Positions 9,059 through 18,587 of a stretch of DNA of 64,000 nucleotides are shown in pieces. The position numbers and the translations under genes were made by a program. This DNA comes from Methylicorpusculum sp. Its GTDB lineage: Bacteria; Pseudomonadota; Gammaproteobacteria; Methylococcales; Methylomonadaceae. The notes under the pieces are model-generated. The model did no database searches. It had not been told where the DNA came from and was given only the letters and a program-made list of their open reading frames with translations. How positions within the stretch are numbered: the first letter of the stretch is position 1; every line of letters begins with the position of its first letter. The stretch is taken from the NCBI RefSeq assembly GCF_030651835.1, contig NZ_JAUSBX010000094.1, forward strand, positions 1-64,000. The letters run 5' to 3'.

Positions 9059-9355
9059 ATGAGCAGCACAATGGAAGCAATGCACAAATCCGCCAAGGTG
9101 ATCAATATTAATAGTAAAGAAACCACTCAGATCCCTCTTTCAATACATGTCAAACAAGCCGTGGAACATTATTTTGCGCAGCTAAACGGGCATGAGACAG
9201 CCGGACTTTATGCGATGGTGATCAGTGAAGTTGAAAAACCGCTGCTGGAAATTACCCTGCAACAAGCCGGATACAATCAAACCAAAGCAGCAAAGGTATT
9301 GGGACTGAGCCGGAGTACGCTCAGAAAAAAGCTTGAACAATACGGACTTTCTTAA
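9059..9355 (+). CDS. fis: Nucleoid protein / DNA-binding regulator Fis
   Basis: A 98-residue Fis homologue. The C-terminal half carries the helix-turn-helix, NQTKAAKVLGLSRSTLRKKL, typical of Fis and the NtrC C-terminal domain; the N-terminal half should contain the beta-hairpin arms and dimer helix. Fis bends DNA and regulates rRNA, tRNA and recombination sites. The 3-bp spacing to dusB shows cotranscription. Confidence 0.95.
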   Translation: MSSTMEAMHKSAKVININSKETTQIPLSIHVKQAVEHYFAQLNGHETAGLYAMVISEVEKPLLEITLQQAGYNQTKAAKVLGLSRSTLRKKLEQYGLS

Positions 9356-9484
9356 GTTAAAGCTCACAATGACCCCCCAATAAATAATGTTTGGTCTTTA
9401 TCCGTGTTTCTTTAGTTAACGTTATTGCGGTATTGATTTTTCTGCATTCCTGTTTCTTTTACGATTCTTTCTCCAGAGATATTC

Positions 9485-11044
9485 ATGAATAAAAAAATAA
9501 ATCGAGCGCTGATCAGCGTCTCGGACAAAACCGGTATTATCGATTTTTGTCGGTCTCTCAGCGCAAGCGGCATTGAACTGCTGTCCACCGGCGGTACGGC
9601 AAAACTCTTGTCCGAACAAGGCATCCCGGTCATTGAAGTATCCGACTACACCGGTTTTCCGGAAATGATGGACGGCCGGGTCAAAACTTTGCACCCTAAA
9701 ATCCATGGCGGTATTTTAGGCCGACGCGGCATCGACGATCAAATCATGGCCGCTCATGACATTCAGCCCATCGATATGGTAGTCGTGAACCTCTATCCTT
9801 TTGCCCAAACTATTGCCAAGCCTGATTGCGATCTGGAGACTGCGATTGAGAACATCGACATCGGTGGCCCGACAATGATACGTGCCGCCGCTAAAAATCA
9901 TAATGATGTGGCGGTTGTGGTTAATCCGGAAGATTACTCCCTGTTATTGGCTGAATTAGCGGCACAAGAGGGCGAGTTGACTCAAGCCACCCGCTTTAAT
10001 CTGGCGCTCAAATGTTTTGAACATACCGCAAACTACGACACCATGATAGCCACTTATCTGGCCCAGGTTAATCAACAACAGTTTCCTGAAACGCTGAACC
10101 TTCAATTCAAACGCGTTCAAACGATGCGGTACGGAGAAAATCCCCACCAGCAAGCCGCCTTTTACCGTGATCATTACCCAAAACAAGGAACCGTGGCGTC
10201 TGCCATTCAGCACCAAGGCAAAGAGCTGTCATTCAACAATATCGCAGATACGGATGCAGCCCTGGAATGCGTTAAATCGTTTCCAGAGCGTTCAGCCTGC
10301 GTCATTGTCAAGCACGCCAATCCTTGCGGTGTGGCCGTTGCCGATACTAATTTAGAAGCTTACGACTTCGCCTATGCAACCGATCCGACTTCCGCATTTG
10401 GCGGCATCATCGCTTTCAATCGTGAACTCGATAGCGCAACAGCAGCAGAAATCATCAAAAGGCAGTTTGTTGAGGTCATCATCGCTCCGGCCATTCAAAG
10501 TGAAGCACTTGCAGTGCTTGCTGCCAAGCAGAATATTCGTGTTTTAAGCTGTGGTTACTGGCAAGAAAATCAGGATCCTGCACTTGATTTCAAACGTGTT
10601 TCAGGCGGCCTGCTGGTTCAAGATAAAGACATAGGCACAATAACCGCAGCAGATTTAAAACTGGTCAGTGAGCGAGCCCCCACCGAACAGGAAATGCGCG
10701 ACCTGCTATTTGCCTGGAAAGTCGCCAAATTTGTCAAATCAAATGCCATTGTTTATGGCCAAAACGAAAGAACGATTGGCGTAGGCGCAGGGCAAATGAG
10801 CCGGGTTTATTCAGCTAAAATTGCCGGCATCAAAGCGGCCGATGAAGGTTTAAAGGTAGCAGGGTCAGTAATGGCCTCGGATGCTTTTTTTCCTTTCCGG
10901 GACGGCATTGATTCGGCAGCCGAAGCCGGTATACGTGCGGTGATTCAACCGGGTGGTTCGATGCGTGATGATGAAGTCATTGCTGCCGCCAACGAACATC
11001 ATATTGCCATGGTATTTACCGGCATGCGCCATTTCCGGCATTAA
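9485..11044 (+). CDS. purH: Bifunctional AICAR formyltransferase / IMP cyclohydrolase
   Basis: A 519-residue enzyme for the last two steps of IMP synthesis. The N-terminal MGS-like cyclohydrolase domain (about 1-195) shows [20 protein letters not shown] and [15 protein letters not shown]; the C-terminal AICARFT domain shows [35 protein letters not shown] and [14 protein letters not shown]. The length is standard. It is followed after about 185 bp by purD, the usual purHD order. Confidence 0.97.
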   Translation: MNKKINRALISVSDKTGIIDFCRSLSASGIELLSTGGTAKLLSEQGIPVIEVSDYTGFPEMMDGRVKTLHPKIHGGILGRRGIDDQIMAAHDIQPIDMVVVNLYPFAQTIAKPDCDLETAIENIDIGGPTMIRAAAKNHNDVAVVVNPEDYSLLLAELAAQEGELTQATRFNLALKCFEHTANYDTMIATYLAQVNQQQFPETLNLQFKRVQTMRYGENPHQQAAFYRDHYPKQGTVASAIQHQGKELSFNNIADTDAALECVKSFPERSACVIVKHANPCGVAVADTNLEAYDFAYATDPTSAFGGIIAFNRELDSATAAEIIKRQFVEVIIAPAIQSEALAVLAAKQNIRVLSCGYWQENQDPALDFKRVSGGLLVQDKDIGTITAADLKLVSERAPTEQEMRDLLFAWKVAKFVKSNAIVYGQNERTIGVGAGQMSRVYSAKIAGIKAADEGLKVAGSVMASDAFFPFRDGIDSAAEAGIRAVIQPGGSMRDDEVIAAANEHHIAMVFTGMRHFRH

Positions 11045-11084
11045 GAGACAGACAAACAGCATCATTAACGGATGAGCCCTTTGA

Positions 11085-11210
11085 TCAGCTGATAGCAGCA
11101 GCAACCTCGCGGAGTTTTCCGGTAATGGCATCGAGCTCATCCTTTAATTGATAAATACCGGCAGGTCCATAGTCATCTCGATTTTGACCTGCAATCAACG
11201 TCCAGCGCAC
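11085..11210 (-). other. Possible small ORF between purH and purD
   Basis: A GTG-initiated 41-codon frame on the strand opposite purHD reads a well-behaved sequence with DDYGPAGIYQLKDELDAI and a helical C-terminus. There is no clear ribosome binding site and I do not recognise the product. It may be a real microprotein, a gene remnant or chance; codon composition is the only support. Confidence 0.2.
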
Positions 11211-11228
11211 CCCGTGTGAGATATCATT

Positions 11229-12506
11229 ATGAAAGTATTAATCGTCGGCAATGGTGGCCGTGAACATGCCTTGGCATGGAAAGCAGCCCAGTCACCCAGA
11301 GTAAAAAAAGTTTTTGTTGCCCCCGGAAATGCCGGCACCGCACTTGAACCTCAACTCGAAAATGTCCCTATTGCGGCCGATGACCTACCTGAACTGCTGG
11401 CCTTTGCCCGGCAGCAAGGTATTGATTTAACCATCGTAGGGCCGGAAGTACCTTTGGTAAAAGGCATTGTCGATCAATTTACTGCAGCCGGACTTAACTG
11501 TTTCGGCCCAACCGCCAAAGCGGCTCAGCTAGAAGGCTCTAAGCGTTTCAGCAAAGACTTCATGGCACGGCATCATATACCTACCGCAGACTATGAAACG
11601 TTTACCGATGCGGAAAAAGCCATTGAGTACATTAAAAATAAAGGTGCACCCATAGTCGTCAAAGCTGACGGGCTTGCCGCAGGCAAAGGCGTAATCGTCG
11701 CTCAAACCGAACAAGAAGCCATCAATGCCGTAAAAGATATGTTGTCTGGCAATGTCTTTGGCGAAGCGGGTAGCCGCGTGGTTATCGAGGAATTTTTAAC
11801 GGGTGAAGAAGCCAGTTTTATCGTCATTGCCGATGGCCTGCATGCGCTACCCATGGCCACGTCTCAAGATCATAAAGCACGTGATAACGGCGACGTGGGG
11901 CCCAACACAGGCGGCATGGGAGCTTACTCCCCGGCACCGGTTGTTACGGATGCCATTCATAAACGAGTAATGCAGGAAGTTATCGCCCCTACACTTAAAG
12001 GAATGCAAGCTGACGGCAATACTTACACGGGATTTTTATATGCGGGTTTAATGATCAGTCCTGACGGCGGCATCAAAGTGCTGGAATTTAACTGCCGGTT
12101 TGGTGACCCTGAAACACAGCCTATTATGATGCGGCTGAATAGCGACTTGGTGACTCTGTGTGAAGCCGCATTAGCAGGCAATCTCGATACCATGGAGACC
12201 GAATGGGATGAGCGTCCGGCTCTGGGCGTAGTTTTGGCAGCAGGTGGATACCCTGATACGTATCAAAAAGGCGATGTGATAACAGGCTTACCCGACGCTG
12301 AAGACGCTGATTGTAAAGTGTTTCATGCCGGCACTTTGTTGCAGGAGGGCCAGGTTGTCACTAATGGGGGACGGGTATTATGCGCCTGCGCTCTGGGTGA
12401 CACAGTCAAAGCCGCGCAAGAAAAAGCCTATGCTCTGGCTCAAACGATCCATTGGGATGCCATGTATTACCGAACCGATATCGGCTTCAAGGCGATAAAG
12501 CCATAA
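11229..12506 (+). CDS. purD: Phosphoribosylamine-glycine ligase (GARS)
   Basis: A 425-residue ATP-grasp enzyme that joins glycine to phosphoribosylamine in purine synthesis. It shows VLIVGNGGREHALAWKA at the N-terminus, VGPEVPLVKGIVD, GSKRFSKDFM, the ATP-binding VVKADGLAAGKGV, SFIVIADG, ATSQDHKARDNGDVGPNT, GGMGAYSPAPV and the FNCRFGDPETQ motif. Intact and of family length. A hairpin that can terminate both purD and the convergent alkB follows. Confidence 0.97.
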   Translation: MKVLIVGNGGREHALAWKAAQSPRVKKVFVAPGNAGTALEPQLENVPIAADDLPELLAFARQQGIDLTIVGPEVPLVKGIVDQFTAAGLNCFGPTAKAAQLEGSKRFSKDFMARHHIPTADYETFTDAEKAIEYIKNKGAPIVVKADGLAAGKGVIVAQTEQEAINAVKDMLSGNVFGEAGSRVVIEEFLTGEEASFIVIADGLHALPMATSQDHKARDNGDVGPNTGGMGAYSPAPVVTDAIHKRVMQEVIAPTLKGMQADGNTYTGFLYAGLMISPDGGIKVLEFNCRFGDPETQPIMMRLNSDLVTLCEAALAGNLDTMETEWDERPALGVVLAAGGYPDTYQKGDVITGLPDAEDADCKVFHAGTLLQEGQVVTNGGRVLCACALGDTVKAAQEKAYALAQTIHWDAMYYRTDIGFKAIKP

Positions 12507-12556
12507 AACTTGCGATCATCATTTTATCCACAAACGACGATTTTAGGTTTAATGTT

Positions 12557-12590
12557 AAGGAACGGGAAGCTTAGACTTCCTGTTCCTTTT
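12557..12590. terminator. Bidirectional terminator between purD and alkB
   Basis: A 13-bp stem with one G-U pair (AAGGAACGGGAAG at 12557-12569, CTTCCTGTTCCTT at 12576-12588) with loop CTTAGA and flanking T and A runs. It lies between the convergent purD and alkB and overlaps the alkB stop codon. Confidence 0.75.
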
Positions 12591-13194
12591 CTCCCTTATC
12601 CTCATCTTTCAGCACCTGCCTGAACGTTAAATTGATGCGTTGAGTCTTAAACCGCTTTGTTTTCGGAACGCTATGACGCCAATGGTTTTGTAAACTGCCC
12701 GCCATAACGACTAAATCACCGTGTTCCAAATCTAAATCGATGCAGTATTTAGATGTGTTATGAATCAATCTGAAGCGCCTGTTGTCTCCAAAACTGACTG
12801 AAGTAATGACGGGGTTAAAGCCCAGTTCTTTTTCATTATCGGCGTGACAGCCCATCGAATCATTGCCATCACGGTACAAATTAGCCAGTACGCTGTTAAA
12901 AGAGTGACCGCACGTTTTTTCAAGCCGTTGCCGAATACCAACCAGCTCCGGAGTCCAAGGCAACGGGATATGCTCAACTTTTGAATAGGTATAGCGAGCA
13001 TTGGGGTCGCCATACCAACACATTAACCGTGGCACCTTAACCCATCGGCCAAACAGCCAAATTGATTCTTCCTGCCAGGTCAGATTGTTGATCAGGCTTT
13101 GAAATAAATGATCCGCTTCTGGTTTTGGGTAAAATCCTTTCAAGTGAAACAACTCCCCATCCATAGGGGCTAAATTGTCGCCGGCGCAGAACAT
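12571..13194 (-). CDS. alkB: Alpha-ketoglutarate-dependent DNA dealkylase, AlkB family
   Basis: A 207-residue Fe(II)/2-oxoglutarate dioxygenase that oxidatively removes 1-methyladenine and 3-methylcytosine lesions. The iron ligands appear as HADNEKELG (HxD) and HWRHSVPK (distal His), followed by a 2-oxoglutarate-binding Arg in RINLTFRQV. The LANLYRDGNDSMGCHAD and ITSVSFGDNRRF segments resemble ALKBH2/AlkB2-type proteins more than E. coli AlkB. The gene is alone, convergent with purD and 69 bp from the c-di-GMP gene on the same strand. Confidence 0.9.
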   Translation of the reverse strand: MFCAGDNLAPMDGELFHLKGFYPKPEADHLFQSLINNLTWQEESIWLFGRWVKVPRLMCWYGDPNARYTYSKVEHIPLPWTPELVGIRQRLEKTCGHSFNSVLANLYRDGNDSMGCHADNEKELGFNPVITSVSFGDNRRFRLIHNTSKYCIDLDLEHGDLVVMAGSLQNHWRHSVPKTKRFKTQRINLTFRQVLKDEDKGEKEQEV

Positions 13195-13263
13195 TTCGAG
13201 GCTAGAACCGGCAAAGTGTTGTCAGAGGAATAAGCATGCGGGTTACCGCTATTTACCGCGCAA

Positions 13264-15660
13264 TCATAGCTGGGCAAGTGGTACCGGCTTGCCAATTCCA
13301 TAACCCTGAGCGTAGTCGACACCCAATTGTTTCAATATATCGAGAATTTCATCATTCTCTACAAATTCGGCGATCGTTTTTTTATCCATGACGTGACCGA
13401 CTTCATTAATTGAGCGCACCATAGCCAAGTCAACTTTGTCATCGACGATATCCTTTACAAATAATCCGTCAATCTTGAGATAATCGACAGGCAAATTCTT
13501 TAAATAAGCAAAGGATGACAATCCGCTACCAAAATCATCCAACGAAAAAAAGCAGCCCTGCTGTTTTAACGTCCGGATAAAGTGCGTCGCATTGGACAAG
13601 CTGGCTATTGCCGCCGTTTCGGTTATTTCAAAACAAATACAATGAGTAGGAATCCTCCATTTGTTAAACTGCTCAGATATGAAGTCGAGCATGGTTTCAT
13701 CGGATAGCGATAGCCCGGATAAATTCACCGAACACATCGCTAAGTTTTCGATAAATCCGGGTCTTTTAGCCATCCATTCAAATAACGTGGAAATGACCCA
13801 TTTATCCAGTTCAGATGCCAGATTATAGCGTTCCGCTGCGGTTAAAAATGCGCCTGGTGGAATAATGTGACCCTCGGCATCCTGATAGCGAATCAATGTT
13901 TCAAAATGCAAACCTTCTTCACGACCATCAATCGGCACGATGGGCTGACCATAAAGACAAAACCGATTATTGATAATCCCTTGCTGAATTTTTTCAACCC
14001 ATTGCATTTCACCCTGACGCGAAGCTAGTTCCTGGTCATTGGGCCTGAACACATGCACCCGGTTTCGGCCTTTTTCTTTAGCGGCATAACAGGCGGCATC
14101 AGCCTCTTTAAGTGACTCGATACTGTTACCGCTGATACTGTTAATGCTGGCTATTCCAATACTGACTCCCACTCTGAAAAGACGATCTTCCCAGGCAAAT
14201 TGAAAATTCTGTACCGCATTGCGAATTTTTTCACAGGCGTTGTAAGCCTGTGATAACAAACATCCCCGCATCAAAATGCCAAATTCGTCTCCGCCCAAAC
14301 GGGCTAATAAATCATCCTGGCGGATTTGTTTTTTTAACAAGGCGCCCAGCTGCCGCAGCAATTCATCTCCCGCTATATGTCCGCAGGTATCATTAACTAC
14401 CTTAAACTGGTCCAAATCAAGGTAGCAGAGGGCATACTCAGTTCGATTGTTATGGGCGGAAAGCAAGGCTTGCTGAATTTGCCTGTCGAATTCGCTGCGA
14501 TTCAGTAATCCGGTCAATTCATCGTGCCGGGCCTGATGAGAAATTTTTTCGTTCAGCTTTCTTGTCTCAGTAATATCTTCGCAAACCAATAAAATATTCA
14601 CTTTTCCATTAGTTTGCCGGGTAGATCGGATGGCACCTCTAACCCATATCACTTTTTTGTCGACACAGATCAGCCTCAATTCCAGCTTGTGAACTTTATC
14701 CAGCTCTGCGGCACACATATTCAAGATGTGTCGCATTTCATTCCGGTCATCCGGATGAACAAAGTCAAACACTGAAAACCCATGTAAGCGGTTTGCAGTT
14801 TGACTTAGTTGACGGGCCCCAAATTTGTTGACGGATATGATCCCACCCTCTTCATCGATATTGAATATCATAGAGGGGTTATCATCAAATAAAAGAAGAT
14901 ACCGGTTTCTGGCTTCGACCAAGGCTTTGTTCTGCCTGTCAACGGTGGCCAACATATTGTTAAAGGTATCGATTAACAGACCAACCTCATCGTTATTACT
15001 TTTTTGGGCTCGCAGTTCGTAGTTTTTATCAATGCTGATTTTTTTGAGTGTCTGTACCAATCGCCCGATAGGTAAAATAATGTTCTTGTTTAAATATAAC
15101 GATAACAGATAGGTAAAAACGCTGGCCCCTGCGAGGATACCTAGAAGGCAATAAAGAACATTAAGCTGACCCCAATACAAATGACCAAGATCTGCTTCTA
15201 TAAAGACCAGACCGACTGTTTTATTCTCAAATTGAATGGGCGCTGAAATTTTGACTTTGAACCAACCCAAAACACTTTGATTCACGTCTGAATAAACGGG
15301 ACAAAAAACCAATGCTGAGGCTCTTTTGGCCAAACGGCTGTATACATTCCCGTTCGTGTCATAAATGCAAATCTGGTCTATATAGTCCAACCCTTTACTC
15401 ACCCGAAGATTTTCCTCAACTACCGCTCTATCATCCAAATTGAGAGCAGATCCGCTACGAAAACTGATATTGGTTGCAACAGCTTCCAGACCTTCAATCG
15501 TTGCTGTCCTTATGTTTGCCAAATCCTTTATTTCCATAAAAGCGCAGTTCAGTAACAAAAGAATACTGAAAGTACCAAATGTGACAAAAGAAAATTTTTG
15601 TTTGATACTTGATTTATTGATATAGCGATTATATTTTTCTCGCCATTGACTTAATCGCAC
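13264..15660 (-). CDS. Membrane PAS-GGDEF-EAL c-di-GMP enzyme
   Basis: A 798-residue protein. The start is set at GTG 15660 because GAGGGA lies about 6 nt upstream; a TTG 18 bp earlier is possible but has no such site. Order: TM1 about 25-44, periplasmic sensor about 45-164, TM2 about 165-187, HAMP about 190-245, PAS about 255-370, GGDEF with intact RLGGDEFGIL near 454-463, then EAL whose signature reads ETLIR instead of EALLR but keeps NLSGLSL, EITETAAI and DDFGSGLSSFAYLK. A diguanylate cyclase is likely active and the phosphodiesterase plausibly so. The periplasmic ligand is unknown. Confidence 0.88.
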   Translation of the reverse strand: MRLSQWREKYNRYINKSSIKQKFSFVTFGTFSILLLLNCAFMEIKDLANIRTATIEGLEAVATNISFRSGSALNLDDRAVVEENLRVSKGLDYIDQICIYDTNGNVYSRLAKRASALVFCPVYSDVNQSVLGWFKVKISAPIQFENKTVGLVFIEADLGHLYWGQLNVLYCLLGILAGASVFTYLLSLYLNKNIILPIGRLVQTLKKISIDKNYELRAQKSNNDEVGLLIDTFNNMLATVDRQNKALVEARNRYLLLFDDNPSMIFNIDEEGGIISVNKFGARQLSQTANRLHGFSVFDFVHPDDRNEMRHILNMCAAELDKVHKLELRLICVDKKVIWVRGAIRSTRQTNGKVNILLVCEDITETRKLNEKISHQARHDELTGLLNRSEFDRQIQQALLSAHNNRTEYALCYLDLDQFKVVNDTCGHIAGDELLRQLGALLKKQIRQDDLLARLGGDEFGILMRGCLLSQAYNACEKIRNAVQNFQFAWEDRLFRVGVSIGIASINSISGNSIESLKEADAACYAAKEKGRNRVHVFRPNDQELASRQGEMQWVEKIQQGIINNRFCLYGQPIVPIDGREEGLHFETLIRYQDAEGHIIPPGAFLTAAERYNLASELDKWVISTLFEWMAKRPGFIENLAMCSVNLSGLSLSDETMLDFISEQFNKWRIPTHCICFEITETAAIASLSNATHFIRTLKQQGCFFSLDDFGSGLSSFAYLKNLPVDYLKIDGLFVKDIVDDKVDLAMVRSINEVGHVMDKKTIAEFVENDEILDILKQLGVDYAQGYGIGKPVPLAQL

Positions 15661-16042
15661 AAAAATTCCCTCAAACAAGTGAAAAAATAAACTCAGGATT
15701 TGAATAATAAAAGCTTACTCGTTTATGGACTCCCGAACCCAGCGTCATCGCCATTAAGTGTAGGATCAAGCTGCTGCGGTAGTGGGGATTTATCCCTACT
15801 TTGCGAATCAATTCGCATCAGCAACAGTCACTCATGTTATGCGGACGTTATAGTTGAATTCGGCTCCATGAGAACACCTCCAGACTCACCCGTATAAAAT
15901 AAATCCACTCAACTTTTATAATTCAGCTACTTAGCTGTTATTTACATCACTTAAGAGTTTAAATCAAGACTCCAAGGCAAGTCTTCAACCGATTTTGAGA
16001 GCTGTCTAGGCTGAAATATCAGCAGTACTGCCTGTTGAAAAC
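15661..16042. other. Intergenic region with paired hairpins upstream of GGDEF-EAL gene
   Basis: This 382-bp gap between apeB and the GGDEF-EAL gene holds no gene. It contains two adjacent stems, AGTGGGGA/TCCCTACT at 15781-15800 and TGCGAA/TTCGCA at 15802-15817, possibly enclosed by GCTG/CAGC. They could be part of the 5' leader of the GGDEF-EAL gene. No recognised riboswitch consensus fits. Confidence 0.35.
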
Positions 16043-17344
16043 TCAATGGAGAAAAAACCATTTCATAACTTCAATCATTGCAGCATGGTCTTCAACCCCG
16101 GCACTTTCTCTAAGGCTGTGCATGGCCCACATCGGATTACCCACATCTACCGTGTTAATTCCCAATCTGGCAGAAGTCAGCGGGCCTATCGTACTGCCAC
16201 AGGGTAAATCTGTTCGATGTGCATACTTTTGATAACGCACATTTACGGCATCACACCAGGACGCAAACAGGGCCTCAGAAACACTATTTGTCGCATACCT
16301 ATGATTTGCATTGACTTTTATAACCGGCCCATGATTAACCAATACTTTATGATCGGGCTCGTAAGCCATTGGAAAATTCGGCTGGTAGGCATGAGCCATA
16401 TCGGCGCTGATCATAAAACTGCTTGCCAACGCACGTTGATATTGCTCGCCTTTGCACTCATCACCCGCCATGCCGATGCGTTGGAGAATATCAGACAAAA
16501 AACTGCCATCCGCGCCTTTAGATGTCGTACTGCCTATTTCTTCATGATCAAAAAACGCACAAACCAGTGTAGAGTCCGCTTTTAAAACCTGATCATCCAA
16601 CAATGCCGTGAGTCCTGCATGACAGGAAGCCAGATTATCCAACTGACTGTTCGCATAAAACTCGTCTTCCGCACCCCAAAAGGCTCCTTTTTGAGTATCA
16701 TAAACATTCAACTCCCAGGACAAAATTGCAGCGGCATCAACTTCAGCCTGTTCAGCCAATGTGGTCAAAAATTGCTGCTGGGGCGTTATTTGATCTTTAA
16801 CCAGTGAAAATATCAGAGGCAGCTCAAGCTGCTTATTTAATTTCAAACCATCTTCATTCACAGTTCGATTCATATGAATCGCCAAATTAGGTAAACGAAG
16901 CAACGGTCTTGTAAAGTCAACCAGCTTCGTTGATATACCCTGCTCGGATCGATAGCTAATTCTCCCGGCAAGGCTCAAGTCTCTGTCCGTAAACGTGGCC
17001 AAAATCGGTCCGCCATAAACTTCCACACCGATCCTGACAAAATTATCTACGGCCATGACCGGATTAGGTTTTAATCGCAATCCCGGCGAATCCGTATGGG
17101 CGCCAATGATTTTGAAACCGGTTTCCACCAGCGGTTTTTGTCCCATCACAAATAGGATGATCGAAGAATCGTCACGTACCACATAGTAACGACCTCCCTG
17201 ATTTAAGTGCCAGCGTTCCTGCTCATTCAATCTGACAAACTCACGGTCCAGAAGCTTTTTCTGGATCGTGTTGACAGCATGCCATGGACTCGGGCTTACA
17301 TCGATAAAGTCTAGTAAATTTTTAACCCTGTGTTTACTGTTCAT
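16043..17344 (-). CDS. apeB: M18 family aminopeptidase (aspartyl aminopeptidase-like)
   Basis: A 433-residue zinc metallopeptidase. Visible active-site segments are GAHTDSPGLRLKPNP with the first metal His and Asp, NSQLDNLASCHA, FFDHEEIGSTTSKGA with the catalytic Glu pair, ISADMAHAYQPNF, and DVGNPMWAMHSLRESAG with the terminal His. Family members form large tetrahedral complexes and release N-terminal acidic or other residues from peptides. Its ATG overlaps the msrB stop (ATGA), so the two are coupled. Confidence 0.93.
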   Translation of the reverse strand: MNSKHRVKNLLDFIDVSPSPWHAVNTIQKKLLDREFVRLNEQERWHLNQGGRYYVVRDDSSIILFVMGQKPLVETGFKIIGAHTDSPGLRLKPNPVMAVDNFVRIGVEVYGGPILATFTDRDLSLAGRISYRSEQGISTKLVDFTRPLLRLPNLAIHMNRTVNEDGLKLNKQLELPLIFSLVKDQITPQQQFLTTLAEQAEVDAAAILSWELNVYDTQKGAFWGAEDEFYANSQLDNLASCHAGLTALLDDQVLKADSTLVCAFFDHEEIGSTTSKGADGSFLSDILQRIGMAGDECKGEQYQRALASSFMISADMAHAYQPNFPMAYEPDHKVLVNHGPVIKVNANHRYATNSVSEALFASWCDAVNVRYQKYAHRTDLPCGSTIGPLTSARLGINTVDVGNPMWAMHSLRESAGVEDHAAMIEVMKWFFLH

Positions 17345-17736
17345 GATCTTTCTTGCAAGTCCAGCGATGCTGAATTAATGCAATAACGCAGTCCCGTTGG
17401 TTCTGGTCCGTCATTAAAAACATGCCCCAAGTGCGAACCACAGCTTTTACAGATTATTTCTACTCGTCTCATCCCATGACTGGTGTCGGTGATTTGATCG
17501 AGGCTGTTATCAGAGATTACATCCCAAAAGCTGGGCCAACCGGAACCCGAATCATATTTGGCAGCAGAATCAAAAAGCGCATTGCCGCAGCACACACAAT
17601 GATAGATCCCCTCTTTTTTGCAGTCTGCATATTTCCCGGTAAAAGGGGGTTCGGTGCCTTTATTCCAGCAGACATTAAACTGTTCCGGGGTCAGCTTATC
17701 TTGCCACTCATCCGTTTTGTCTATTTGTTTAGTCAT
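17341..17736 (-). CDS. msrB: Peptide-methionine (R)-S-oxide reductase
   Basis: A 131-residue repair enzyme that reduces methionine-R-sulfoxide in proteins. Two CxxC-type zinc pairs are visible (CVCC near residue 48 and CKSC near 97), together with YDSGSGWPSFWD and the catalytic RYCINSASL motif. Cytoplasmic, no signal peptide. It is the first gene of a two-gene operon with apeB and is divergent from oadG. Confidence 0.95.
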   Translation of the reverse strand: MTKQIDKTDEWQDKLTPEQFNVCWNKGTEPPFTGKYADCKKEGIYHCVCCGNALFDSAAKYDSGSGWPSFWDVISDNSLDQITDTSHGMRRVEIICKSCGSHLGHVFNDGPEPTGLRYCINSASLDLQERS

Positions 17737-18246
17737 TATCTCAACCTATTATTTGAATATACTTAACCACATTAACTGGATAGTTTATTATCCGCTTTCA
17801 AAATTGACGATCATAAAAAAGCTTTTTGTGCCGCCTACCGTCAATTTAAACAACCAATTCCTACTAACGAATATACTTTTTCATAGTCAGTCGCCGTTCG
17901 ATCAATACCGTTAAACTGCGCATTAAACATTGATGACAAAATCAATCGACTGATAGTTTCAATCGTTAAATAAACACATCCGCCTTGTCGAGAACGCCAT
18001 AAACAGCAGACTCTGTTGCCGAGTCAAAATAATTAAAGACAAACTAATAAACATTTTGGCACTAAACTTCTGGTTTTATAAGGGTATGCTCGTAAAACTT
18101 TCCTGATTGTGTTGGAACAGTTATTAAAACAAAGCCATCGCGGCATCAATCCATCTCTATATGGCCTTGAAAAACAGCTCAAAACCCCTGTAACCCTTTA
18201 TGATACAATTTTGCAACTGGTTAATTTTTTACTTTGGTCATTAGTT
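17737..18246. other. Divergent intergenic region msrB/oadG
   Basis: About 510 bp, AT-rich, must hold the promoters of msrB (-) and oadGA (+). A 46-codon in-frame extension upstream of oadG exists but its sequence does not match OadG and is probably non-coding. No other feature is recognised. Confidence 0.4.
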
Positions 18247-18498
18247 ATGAACGAAATGTTAGAGAACGGCGTTGAACTAATGCTGATAGGCATGGGCATT
18301 GTATTCTTGTTTTTAACGTTACTGGTGGTTGCAATTAAAGTGATGTCTTCCCTCATCACCCGTTTTTTCCCGGAACCCATCGCTGTCCCGCCGCCAATTC
18401 CAAGCCTTGTAGCCAAGAAAAAACCGATTGACTCCGGCGTGATCGCAGCAATTTCAGCAGCTGTTCATCACTATAAAAAACAGCATTCACAACAATAA
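18247..18498 (+). CDS. oadG: Oxaloacetate decarboxylase gamma subunit
   Basis: An 83-residue single-pass membrane protein. The start is set at the ATG giving MNEMLENGVELMLIGMG because OadG proteins begin immediately before their N-terminal transmembrane helix, here about residues 10-33 (LMLIGMGIVFLFLTLLVVAI). The C-terminal tail PPPIPSL...ISAAVHHYKKQ is Pro-rich with His residues, as in OadG, which binds zinc and tethers OadA to the OadB membrane subunit. oadA follows 89 bp downstream. Confidence 0.85.
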   Translation: MNEMLENGVELMLIGMGIVFLFLTLLVVAIKVMSSLITRFFPEPIAVPPPIPSLVAKKKPIDSGVIAAISAAVHHYKKQHSQQ

Positions 18499-18587
18499 GT
18501 GAGTGTTGGTCAGACTTTTAAATCGTTATCTTAACAGCACACATTGATAGCTCGGTCAAGCGAATCTCCATTCTCAGAGAAAAAAGC

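Noticed and set aside
15770-15830. c-di-GMP (GEMM) riboswitch upstream of the GGDEF-EAL gene
   Set aside because: Only the CGCAAAG heptamer fits; the first half of the consensus and the P1 layout are missing, and the heptamer partly lies in a simple hairpin.
18109-18246. N-terminal extension of OadG
   Set aside because: The 46 extra residues do not resemble OadG, which begins right before its membrane helix; the TTG start lacks support.
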